DNA of 64,000 nt from NCBI GenBank assembly GCA_045577415.1, contig JAZNII010000045.1:1-64000 (forward strand). The letters are read 5' to 3'. The notes beneath the pieces are model-generated. The model worked only from the letters and a program-made list of their open reading frames with translations, searched no databases and had not been told where the DNA came from. Positions 49,954-57,904 of this stretch are shown here, piece by piece (position 1 is the stretch's first letter; each line of letters starts with the position of its first letter). The translations under genes and the position numbers were made by a program. The DNA comes from SVTX01 sp045577415 (GTDB taxonomy: Bacteria > Bacillota > Clostridia > Oscillospirales > CAG-272).

Positions 49954-50066
49954 AAGTAATTGACATTTTCCGATAAATTTCATCAATTTAGAAGACTAAA
50001 ATCCGAGCTTTTTGAGCATTTGCATATTTATGTGAATATTTGGGGCGAATAAAGACGTTTTTCTCC

Positions 50067-50096
50067 TCAAAAAGCACCCCTTTTCAGAGGTGCTTT
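50067..50096 (-). terminator. Terminator of the GTPase-NYN gene
   Basis: AAAGCACC pairs with GGTGCTTT around a 10-11-base loop; on the minus strand it ends in T5. Confidence 0.75.
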
Positions 50097-50102
50097 CATG
50101 CT

Positions 50103-52685
50103 TTATTGCTGACTTTCGGTCAATTTTTTTATAAAAGCGGTGATCTCGTTGCCGACGCGCGTCAGCTCGTCGATAAATTCCTGCGCAGTCATACGCAAAA
50201 TGCCCGAATGAACGGCAGAGAATTGCAAAAGTCTGTCTCCCGTTACCATTCTGATGCTGTAATCTGGCCCCAAATCGTGCATTACCTTTTCAATATAAGC
50301 GTCGGCGGTCTGATCTGCCTTGGTGTAGATTACCTTGTAGCCGTCCTTCGAAAATTCCGAACCCTCGCCGTCCTTGACGAGATAGGCATCAAAAACCAAC
50401 AGAAGCTCCACCTTGGTGTATGCCACGTAGCTTGAAAGGACATCCATAAGCTCCTCTCGCGCCTTTTCAAGGCTGAAATCGGCGGTCTTCTTGAGATCAT
50501 CCCAAGAATATATCAGATTGTAGCCGTCGATTATCACCATGTTTCGCTGAGGCTTCAGATTTTTGACCCTCGGCGGCTTTTCGCTCTTAGGCGCGGAGAT
50601 GCTTTTGGGTTCCTTGTACTGTCTGCGCTTGACGGGACCGAATTCGCGGAGCATTATCGCTTCAAGCTCCTCGTCGCTGATGTGATATTTTCTCGCAAGA
50701 GAAGCAGCTCTCGGAATAACGGTCTCGCCTTTGTCCGAAAGGGAAATCCCTGGATCAAGGTGCTTATAGTCGTCCACCTCTCTCCAGTTGACCACAAATC
50801 CCGCGCCGTGGTCGCAGAACACCGAATGAGGTGTGTTTTCAAGGTCGCTTTCGGGATCGTAAGCAGCATTTTGTGCTATTTCCTCGGCATTGTGACAGGG
50901 CTCATATCCGTCGCTGACGCAGGAAAGCCTGCCCTCGCCGCGAGTGTATGAAATGACCTCGCGAGTGTAGTCGTGAAGCGTTGAAACCGGCGCTCTGCCC
51001 ACGATTACCGTGAGATTTTCGTCGGAGGACTCGATCTCAAATTCCGCGCTCCTCGCTTGCAGGTCGGACATAGCTCTGCCCACTTGATTTTGCGGTATCT
51101 CAAGACGGAATTTATAATATGGCTCAAGGAGAGTGCAGCCACCCTTCATAAGTCCGTGACGCACCGCGCGCAATGTCGCTTCGCGGAAATCGCCGCCCTC
51201 GGTGTGCTTGAGATGAGCCTTGCCCGCCACGAGAGTGATCTTTGTGTCGGTCAAGATCGCGCCGATCTGGGTGCCTCGGTGATCTTTTTCGTAAAGGTGC
51301 GAGAGAATAAGCCTTTGCCAATTTAGGTCAAGAGCGTTTTCGGGGAGTTTTGTGTCAAAGATAAGTCCGCTTCCTTTAGGCTGAGGCTCAAGGAGAAGCT
51401 GAACCTCGGCGTAGTGGCGCAGAGGCTCAAAATGTCCTACTCCAATCGCCTTTTTCGCTATCTTTTCTTTGTATAGAATTCTGCCCGCATCAAGGGTGCA
51501 ATCGATAGAAAATCTTTCGAAAATAAGCCTTTTTATAAGGTCTATCTGTATCTCTCCCATAAGCCTTGCCTCGATCTCGGCAAGCTCCTCGTTCCATGAA
51601 AGATGCAAGGACGGTTCTTCCTCCTCAAGCTCCTTGAGCTTTGGAAAATACAGCATCGGGTCGAATCCCTCGGGGAGATTTATTCGATAAGAGAGGACAG
51701 GCTCCAGCATAGGCTTCTCACCGTCGCTTTCAACACCGAGTCCAAGCCCCGCAAAAGTAGCAGATAGTCCTAAAACGGCGCAGATCTCGCCTGCGGACAC
51801 TTTTTCGGTCTGCTCAAATTTTTCACCCGAATAAAGCCTTATCTGACTGACCTTTTCTGCGTGTTTTTTGCCCTCGCAAACGTAGGTCAGCTCGTCGCGC
51901 GCAGACAGAGAACCGCCCGTGATCTTCATATATGTCAGTCTCGTACCGCCCGCGCGAGAAATTTTGAACACCCTTGCGCCGAATCTTTCGCTATCGTAGA
52001 CGGGGGATAGAGAGTATTTGTCGATCGTGTCAAGGAGAAAGCCGATGCCCGTCATGCGGAGCGCCGAGCCGAAAAGACAAGGGAACAGGCGGCGAGATAC
52101 GATCAATTCGGCAATATCGACGTCATCGATCTCTCTACCCGCGAGAAAATCTTCTAAAAAGTCCTCGTTGACCATAGCAAGCTTTTCGTCAAGCTCGCTC
52201 TTGCTTTGCTTTTCGTGAAATCCGACGCAGAGAGGGGAAAGAGTCTTTGAAAGCTCGGCTTCCATATCCTCGGCAAGCTTGATCGACACGTCGGTCTTAT
52301 TGACGAAAACAAAGGTCGGTACACCGTATATTTCAAGCAGCTGCCAAAGGGTTCTGGTGTGATTTTGCACTCCGTCGGGAGCGCTGACAACCAAAATTGC
52401 GTAGTCAAGCAGGGAGAGAACTCGCTCTGCCTCGGCAGAAAAATCTACGTGACCGGGGGTGTCAAGGAGGATAAAATCGCAGTTTTCGCTTGAAAAACGA
52501 GCCTGCTTTGAAAAAATAGTGATTCCGCGCTCACGCTCGACCGCATTTGTGTCAAGATAGGTATTTTTATGGTCAACGCGCCCAAGAGTTCGTATTCTGC
52601 CCGAAATATAGAGCAGAGCCTCGGAGAGCGTAGTCTTGCCCGCGTCAACGTGAGCTAAAATTCCGATAGTAAGCTTCTTTTTCAT
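50103..52685 (-). CDS. TetM/EF-G-like translational GTPase fused to a C-terminal NYN (YacP/Rae1-like) nuclease domain
   Basis: 860 residues. Residues 1-~650 follow ribosomal protection proteins: G1 AHVDAGKT (11-18), G2 RGIT (53-56), G3 DTPGH (75-79), G4 NKTD (129-132), then EF-G-like domains II-V. A basic Pro/Lys linker (about 684-714) leads to an NYN domain (715-846): MVIIDGYNLIYSW (Asp720), LLVFDAYLVKDG (Asp766), QTADAYIE (Asp795) and VTGDRLLQ (Asp817), the acidic set of YacP. B. subtilis Rae1/YacP cuts mRNA in the ribosomal A site; ribosomal protection GTPases also act there. The fusion suggests a factor that clears and cuts stalled complexes (inference). Strong AAAGGAGG start. Confidence 0.88.
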   Translation of the reverse strand: MKKKLTIGILAHVDAGKTTLSEALLYISGRIRTLGRVDHKNTYLDTNAVERERGITIFSKQARFSSENCDFILLDTPGHVDFSAEAERVLSLLDYAILVVSAPDGVQNHTRTLWQLLEIYGVPTFVFVNKTDVSIKLAEDMEAELSKTLSPLCVGFHEKQSKSELDEKLAMVNEDFLEDFLAGREIDDVDIAELIVSRRLFPCLFGSALRMTGIGFLLDTIDKYSLSPVYDSERFGARVFKISRAGGTRLTYMKITGGSLSARDELTYVCEGKKHAEKVSQIRLYSGEKFEQTEKVSAGEICAVLGLSATFAGLGLGVESDGEKPMLEPVLSYRINLPEGFDPMLYFPKLKELEEEEPSLHLSWNEELAEIEARLMGEIQIDLIKRLIFERFSIDCTLDAGRILYKEKIAKKAIGVGHFEPLRHYAEVQLLLEPQPKGSGLIFDTKLPENALDLNWQRLILSHLYEKDHRGTQIGAILTDTKITLVAGKAHLKHTEGGDFREATLRAVRHGLMKGGCTLLEPYYKFRLEIPQNQVGRAMSDLQARSAEFEIESSDENLTVIVGRAPVSTLHDYTREVISYTRGEGRLSCVSDGYEPCHNAEEIAQNAAYDPESDLENTPHSVFCDHGAGFVVNWREVDDYKHLDPGISLSDKGETVIPRAASLARKYHISDEELEAIMLREFGPVKRRQYKEPKSISAPKSEKPPRVKNLKPQRNMVIIDGYNLIYSWDDLKKTADFSLEKAREELMDVLSSYVAYTKVELLLVFDAYLVKDGEGSEFSKDGYKVIYTKADQTADAYIEKVMHDLGPDYSIRMVTGDRLLQFSAVHSGILRMTAQEFIDELTRVGNEITAFIKKLTESQQ

Positions 52686-52713
52686 GCTATTCCTCCTTTC
52701 GTTTTAATCAAAT

Positions 52714-52737
52714 GCGCCCTGCCATAGCGCAGGGCGC
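52714..52737 (-). other. GC-rich hairpin between the thioredoxin fusion and the GTPase gene
   Basis: GCGCCCTGC (52714-52722) pairs with GCAGGGCGC (52729-52737). No T-tract follows on the minus strand, so termination is uncertain; it may be a leader structure of the GTPase gene. Confidence 0.45.
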
Positions 52738-52759
52738 GTTGGAATATGTGGCGGAGACG

Positions 52760-54346
52760 TTATTCTCCTTGAGAAGCGCCTGCAAGGGCCTTTTCCACGG
52801 CAGCTACAAGCTCCTCGTGTTTGATGGATCCTGTGAATTTATCGGTTATCACACCCTCGCCGTTGATCACGACGGTAGTGGGGCAGGCTTGGATGTCAAA
52901 AAGATCTTGACATTTCATGCCATCGTCCCAACAGATAAGCATAGTGCCGTCGTTCCATTCGCGATGTCCCGACGAGCTATCGATCCAAGCAGTGGCATCA
53001 ACGCCCGGCATCTCGATATGTAGCGCCAAAACCGTCACGCTTTCGCCGTATTCGCTTGCCACGTCGTAAAAGTGCGGAAGCTCCTCAACGCAAGGACCGC
53101 AGGTGGTGTACCAGAAGTTGAGAACCACTACCTTGCCACTATTAGCTTCAAGGTCGAATTTTTCACCGCTTGAAAGTATTGTGGGAGATATATCGGGGCA
53201 GAGATTGCCGACAGAGGTTCCGACGGGCGGTTTGACGTTTTCGCCTTCCGAGCCGCTTTCGCTCTCTGTCTGCTCGGTTTCATCGCTTGGGAAGAAAGCA
53301 TTAAGATCCATGCCGTCAAATGCGTTGAAATATAAGAGAACACCCGAAAGAAGCGCAATCATGACCGCTGCCGTCACCGCAGTTTTTACGGTGTTTTCGG
53401 CACGCTTTTTCTTGTTTCTTTCTTCAATTATAGCTTTTTCTTCCTCGGTCGCCTTGGGAGATATAGCCTCCATGGGAGAGTTTATGACGAATTTAGGTCC
53501 TTTCATGATTATAGCGCCCGTAGGACACGCGCTGATACATTCGCCGCAGGAAATGCACTCGTGGTCGCCAACGCGCTTTATGTCCATCTTGCACTTGCCC
53601 ACGCATATTCCACAGTCGATGCAGGATTTTTTGTCAAGCTTCACTCCGATAAGAGCAAACTTGTTGAAAAAGCCGTAAATAGCTCCCAACGGGCAGATAA
53701 AGCGGCAGAACATACGGAATATGAAAACGCACGCCACAAGGAATGACACCATGAGCAAAAATTTCCAAGTAAAGAGCGGGCCTAACATACGCAGATAGCT
53801 TTCGTTGACCGCGTTTGACAGAAGTCCCATAGCGCCCTCAAGTGTTCCCGCGGGGCATATATATTTGCAAAATCCGGGGAGAGGGAAGCTTCTGAATGCG
53901 TAAGCCAAGGGAACTATTCCTACGAAAAAGGCAAGGACAACGTACTTGAAATAAGAGAGAACTCGTGTGAGCTTGCCCTTTTTGAGCTTAGGAGTGGGGA
54001 TCTTATGTAAAAGCTCTTGAATAAGTCCGAATGGGCAGAGAAATCCGCATATCCAACGTCCGAACAGAACTCCGTAGAGCATGATGATACCGAATACGTA
54101 ATAGGGTACGGTCTTGTTGCTCGAAGACAACGCGTTTTGTAAAGCTCCCAGAGGACAAGCGCCCGACGCTCCGGGGCAGGAGTAGCAGTTAAGACCGGGG
54201 GTGCAAATGTTTTTTAAGGGTCCCGTATAGATCTGACCCGTAAAAAATCCCTTTATGTTCGCGTTGAAAAGCAGAGCGGCGTAGAGCTGAATAAGCCTTC
54301 TTTTGGTGGGAAGGCGTTTTTTTATCCAATTAAATACTTTTTTCAT
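52760..54346 (-). CDS. Membrane polyferredoxin (NapH/NosR-like) fused to an extracytoplasmic thioredoxin domain
   Basis: 528 residues. A membrane core (about 15-225) with CxxxCP motifs (Cys100/104, 160/164, 214/218) and an extra Cys48/54/57/64 group; a cytoplasmic-type 2x[4Fe-4S] part (Cys242-252 and 264-274); a single helix (320-342); a Ser/Glu linker; and a TlpA/ResA-like thioredoxin domain (380-528) with WYTTCGPC (Cys416/419) and cis-Pro in ACPTT. Electrons from ferredoxin could pass through the membrane clusters to the outside thioredoxin. The fusion is unusual; direction is inference. ATG at 54346. Confidence 0.88.
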   Translation of the reverse strand: MKKVFNWIKKRLPTKRRLIQLYAALLFNANIKGFFTGQIYTGPLKNICTPGLNCYSCPGASGACPLGALQNALSSSNKTVPYYVFGIIMLYGVLFGRWICGFLCPFGLIQELLHKIPTPKLKKGKLTRVLSYFKYVVLAFFVGIVPLAYAFRSFPLPGFCKYICPAGTLEGAMGLLSNAVNESYLRMLGPLFTWKFLLMVSFLVACVFIFRMFCRFICPLGAIYGFFNKFALIGVKLDKKSCIDCGICVGKCKMDIKRVGDHECISCGECISACPTGAIIMKGPKFVINSPMEAISPKATEEEKAIIEERNKKKRAENTVKTAVTAAVMIALLSGVLLYFNAFDGMDLNAFFPSDETEQTESESGSEGENVKPPVGTSVGNLCPDISPTILSSGEKFDLEANSGKVVVLNFWYTTCGPCVEELPHFYDVASEYGESVTVLALHIEMPGVDATAWIDSSSGHREWNDGTMLICWDDGMKCQDLFDIQACPTTVVINGEGVITDKFTGSIKHEELVAAVEKALAGASQGE

Positions 54347-54361
54347 ATAAAACACCGCCTA

Positions 54362-55153
54362 TCAACCAAGTCCGATGCACTCGGTACATATATTTATCGC
54401 CTTTGAAAGAACATCTGCCATGCCGCCGTTGAATATTCCCAAAATGATGAAAATAACCGCTACGGCAATAACGATCACCCTTGTGGAAAGGATCGAATAT
54501 CTTTCCTTTCTGCACTTGCACTCCGAGCATCCGTTCTTTTCGAGCTTTTCCGCTTTTCCTTCGGCAATAAGAGCCTTGATCGTCTTTATCTGCTTGTTGA
54601 GCAGAAGATTTTCAACGTAGACGTAAGCCGAAGCAATAAGCGCGCAGGCAAGGAAACAGGGAATTATCAGATAGCAAAGGTTAATTATGCTTTGGTTGTA
54701 ATCTGCGGTATAGCTTGCGGGAAGGCATACGACGATCAGCGCGGGAAGTGACAAAAGAGCGCATAAAGTACAAGCCGCCGCCTTCAGAACGAGACAAAGT
54801 GTTTTTGCCTTTTTGACGGGTGCCACGTCCTCTTTTTCGCAAGCCGAGAGATCATATTTTGATATAAGTCGGTCAAGAGTAACGCGAGGGTCGAGCTTTG
54901 ATTTAAAGGAATTTTCGTCAAGAGGCATAAATATTTTAATACAACCGCCCACAGCAACCGCGCCTACGGCAACGTACAGAATTATCTGAATTTTTTCAAA
55001 CGCCGCCGAGATAGAGTCGGGCGTGAAAGGGCGATTGCCAAGCTGGTAGATGTTATAGCAGGACACTATCAGTAAAATACCAGATACGATAAGCAGTACC
55101 GAGAGCAGTATCCCGTATATCAGATATACGATTTTTTTCGTCTTATTTGACAT
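54362..55153 (-). CDS. Membrane protein with CD1871A-like CxxC tail
   Basis: 263 residues with about five membrane helices and a cytoplasmic loop containing CSECKC. The end, IILGIFNGGMADVLSKAINICTECIGLG, matches the small CD1871A-type CxxC proteins (Cys256/259), here fused to a larger membrane protein. It precedes the polyferredoxin-thioredoxin gene by 15 bases. Probably part of the same electron or thiol relay. The body is not recognised. Confidence 0.7.
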   Translation of the reverse strand: MSNKTKKIVYLIYGILLSVLLIVSGILLIVSCYNIYQLGNRPFTPDSISAAFEKIQIILYVAVGAVAVGGCIKIFMPLDENSFKSKLDPRVTLDRLISKYDLSACEKEDVAPVKKAKTLCLVLKAAACTLCALLSLPALIVVCLPASYTADYNQSIINLCYLIIPCFLACALIASAYVYVENLLLNKQIKTIKALIAEGKAEKLEKNGCSECKCRKERYSILSTRVIVIAVAVIFIILGIFNGGMADVLSKAINICTECIGLG

Positions 55154-55197
55154 TTGACATATCCTTTCAATAGGTATAACAATATAAATCCACTTTA

Positions 55198-55226
55198 ATT
55201 ATAATATACTTTTTTGTAAAAATCAA
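55198..55226 (-). promoter_or_regulatory. Promoter of the polyferredoxin operon
   Basis: Minus strand TTGATT (55221-55226), a 17-base spacer and TATAAT (55198-55203). Confidence 0.65.
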
Positions 55227-55280
55227 GTCGTTTCCGCACTGTTTGTGAAAAAAATGCACTTTTTTGCATAAAAGACGCTA

Positions 55281-55312
55281 AAAAATGCTACCGCCGCGGC
55301 GGGAGCATTTTT
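55281..55312 (-). terminator. Terminator of the lipoprotein operon
   Basis: AAAAATGCT-CCGCC pairs with GGCGG-AGCATTTTT with single mismatches; the minus strand ends in a T-run. Confidence 0.8.
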
Positions 55313-55348
55313 GGGTCGTTTAATTTTTGCTTAAAGATCAAAACAGAA

Positions 55349-55798
55349 TTATTCTGCGTCCTTCGTGAGAGTTATCGTCAGCTCGCCGGAACCCTCGGGG
55401 AAGCTGTAATACTCCTCGCCTGTGTAGCCCTCGAGAGTTGCCTTGACCGTATACTCCGCTTCGTCAAACTCAAAGATAGCTACGCCCTCGGCGTCAGTAG
55501 GAGAGGGAAGCTTGCATATATCACCGACACAAAGCTGAACGAATACACCTGCAAGGGCATTGCCCTCATTGTCTACAACGGTTACCTTGTAGGTTACCTT
55601 TGTGTTTTCGGGAGCAGTGCTATCGGTCTCCTCTGTGTCATTTGACGCTTCGGTTTCGGAAGAAGTTTCTTTTTCTGATGATTCCTCGCTTGAAGATTCA
55701 CCGCTGTTATCCGTGACGGGAGTAAAATCGCAGGAGCAAGCAAGCAACAGAACCGCGAGAAGCATACAGAAGAATGTGAGAATTCTGGACTTTATCAT
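55349..55798 (-). CDS. Small lipoprotein with carboxypeptidase-regulatory-like/Cna-B-type domain
   Basis: 149 residues. Lipobox LLLAC (Cys21); a Ser/Glu/Thr linker (about 28-60), then a single beta-sandwich: VTYKVTVVDNEGNALAGVFVQLCVG, PTDAEGVAIFEFDEAEYTVKATLEGY. This Cna-B-like pattern is also in the N-terminal part of the 960-residue lipoprotein. It has a Cys pair in CVGDIC. Last gene of the lipoprotein run. GGAGG at good spacing fixes the start at 55798. Confidence 0.78.
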   Translation of the reverse strand: MIKSRILTFFCMLLAVLLLACSCDFTPVTDNSGESSSEESSEKETSSETEASNDTEETDSTAPENTKVTYKVTVVDNEGNALAGVFVQLCVGDICKLPSPTDAEGVAIFEFDEAEYTVKATLEGYTGEEYYSFPEGSGELTITLTKDAE

Positions 55799-55849
55799 AT
55801 TAACCTCCATTGTTAATTATTTTATTGATTTTGTAAGGATGTATTTGAC

Positions 55850-57826
55850 TTATTCGTAATATCCGCAGTAGAGCAACCAAGCGTATTCCTGATTATAGGG
55901 CGCGCCGAGAAGCACTCTTGTGAATATATTGGTGTCTTCGTTATCGGACCACCAGCCGTTTTTGTCACCAAAGGCCTTTACCGCTTCGGCAAGCTTTTCG
56001 GTCAAAGGAACACGCACGGGATCCGTGGGAGCGGACGTTGTTTCTAAGGGATCCGGCATACCGCACTGCATGAAAAGCTCGTTGTAGCTTCGCTTTTCAA
56101 CGACGTTGCCGTCGATATCATAGATATACGCGCCCATTCTCTGGTGTGCGCAAATGGTGAAAATGCTTGCGATATATCGAGAATCTGTGGTAAGGTCTAT
56201 AAAGATAACGGGACCGTCCTTGCTGCCAAGGTGATAATATCCGTCATCGGAATTAAGCACCGCGGAGAGGGAGGTGTTGGTAACGTCGAATGTGACGTAT
56301 GTTCCTTCCTGAGGATAGTTTTTCATTTCCTCGACCTTATCTGCGTCCTCCTGATAAGGGGTCCAGGGCTGATCCCCAAGTCTTGTCCCCGGGTCTCCCG
56401 CATTTTGAATATTCAAAATACACTCGGTCGCGCTCTTCGACTTTATAGCAAAGACGTAAGACGCTCCGATATTAGTGGGATAAATACTAAAGGAAAGTCC
56501 GTTTCCGTATTTAGAGAAGTCGCTGTTATCCTTGGAAATATCATTGCCTTGAACGAAGAACGTGCCGCCGTGATAGCTGACGGTAAGATCGGAATCACAC
56601 TCGTAGGTGATCGTGTATATAGCAGCGACCTCGGGAGTGAAAATGAAGAAGGAGTAATCGTTTGGGGTAAGGGAAACCTTATACGATCCCTCTGTGATGT
56701 ATTGAGCGTTGTAGTCAGCGTCAATAGGAGAGGAAACGTATATCGGGTCGTCTGCTTCCTTCGCGGTGCGATAAAGCTTTATACTTAAAGATTTATGAGC
56801 TGTTGAGATCGCACAGGATGACGCATCATATACGTATTCCTCCGAAAGCAGGGAAAGATCAAGCTCAACGGTATAATCGCCGTCCTCCAGATCGAATGTG
56901 GTATACTGACCGTTATAGGATGACATTTTGACCACTTCGCCGTCCTTGAGAACCTTAACTATAATGTCGGTCATAGGATTGCCAAGACCGTCGGTGATCC
57001 AGACACCGTAATTGCCCTTGAATCCGCAGGAAGTGCAAACTCCGCCCATGAAGGAGTGACCCTTGGGAGCGATGGGCAGCTGAGACGCGGTGATGGTTCC
57101 GCATACAGAGCATTTCTTGCCGTCGGTAGTACCTGCTTCGTCACAGGTAGGCGCCTTGCCGAGAATAGTTTCTTCTGTGTGGTTGTTAGTTTTTGCTATT
57201 GCTTGAGTATCAATAGTTTCACCGCACTCGCAAATAAGAGAGATCACTCCTGTTTCTACGCACGTTGCAGGTTTTGTTACTGTCCAAGAGGAAGCGGAAT
57301 GGACGTGATCGACGCTGATTGTAGGAATAGCTTCGGTGAGAAGAACCAGTTTACAACGGGTACACTCCTTATGCTTTTTTCCTTCTGTTTCGGTGGTCGC
57401 GGTGAAATCTATCATCCAGTCGCTCTCTGAATGTCCAAGGGCAGAGATTATATCTTGTGATATGATCACAGCGTCGCAAACAGAGCATTTTTTGCCCTGC
57501 GTGAGACCTTCCTCGGAGCAGGTTGCCGCACGTCCCTCGATAATCTCCTCGGTGTGGGCCAGCATTTCGACATCCTCGGTTTCAAGGATCTCGCCGCATG
57601 TGATACATTCCTTGTGCTTTGAGCCTTTTGATGAGCAGGTCGCGTCGGCATCAACGATCCAATCGCTTGCCTGATGCTCGTCGCATTCGGCAGATGAGCT
57701 TTCGTCGGTGTCTCTGCTTGTCTCCAAGGGAGTCGAAGAAAAGAAATCACAGGAGACCGCGAAAAGGGTCATAACCGAAACTATACATATAGCAAACGCT
57801 ATTTTCGCATATTTGTTGATATTCAT
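55850..57826 (-). CDS. Lipoprotein with CxxC/GH repeats and a shared C-terminal domain
   Basis: 658 residues. Lipobox AVSC (Cys26). Residues 45-275 are five to six repeats of the form ATCxExGxxxxxCxxCG...IxAxGH, as in surface proteins of gut Clostridia. Then a beta-sandwich (VWITDGLGNPMTDIIVKVLKDGE), a PPC-like domain (YSFFIFTPEVAAIYTITY) and a C-terminal domain opening with DGYYHLGSKDGPVIFIDL and ending in WLLYCGYYE, shared with the 960-residue lipoprotein. Many Cys pairs suggest zinc binding or redox control. GGAGG precedes the ATG. Confidence 0.75.
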   Translation of the reverse strand: MNINKYAKIAFAICIVSVMTLFAVSCDFFSSTPLETSRDTDESSSAECDEHQASDWIVDADATCSSKGSKHKECITCGEILETEDVEMLAHTEEIIEGRAATCSEEGLTQGKKCSVCDAVIISQDIISALGHSESDWMIDFTATTETEGKKHKECTRCKLVLLTEAIPTISVDHVHSASSWTVTKPATCVETGVISLICECGETIDTQAIAKTNNHTEETILGKAPTCDEAGTTDGKKCSVCGTITASQLPIAPKGHSFMGGVCTSCGFKGNYGVWITDGLGNPMTDIIVKVLKDGEVVKMSSYNGQYTTFDLEDGDYTVELDLSLLSEEYVYDASSCAISTAHKSLSIKLYRTAKEADDPIYVSSPIDADYNAQYITEGSYKVSLTPNDYSFFIFTPEVAAIYTITYECDSDLTVSYHGGTFFVQGNDISKDNSDFSKYGNGLSFSIYPTNIGASYVFAIKSKSATECILNIQNAGDPGTRLGDQPWTPYQEDADKVEEMKNYPQEGTYVTFDVTNTSLSAVLNSDDGYYHLGSKDGPVIFIDLTTDSRYIASIFTICAHQRMGAYIYDIDGNVVEKRSYNELFMQCGMPDPLETTSAPTDPVRVPLTEKLAEAVKAFGDKNGWWSDNEDTNIFTRVLLGAPYNQEYAWLLYCGYYE

Positions 57827-57861
57827 ATTTTTCCTCCATAAATGCGGAAAACTGTATTTGT

Positions 57862-57888
57862 GGGGTGTCGCACACGCGACAACCCCAT
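57862..57888 (-). other. Hairpin between the two large lipoprotein genes
   Basis: GGGGTGTCGC pairs imperfectly with GCGACAACCCC. The T-run lies on the plus-strand side only, so it is more likely a leader or processing structure than a terminator for these genes. Confidence 0.35.
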
Positions 57889-57904
57889 TTTTGAGTAATA
57901 AATC

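Noticed and set aside
50103..52685. Acquired tetracycline resistance gene
   Set aside because: The extra NYN domain, normal base composition and absence of mobile elements argue for a resident housekeeping or stress factor.
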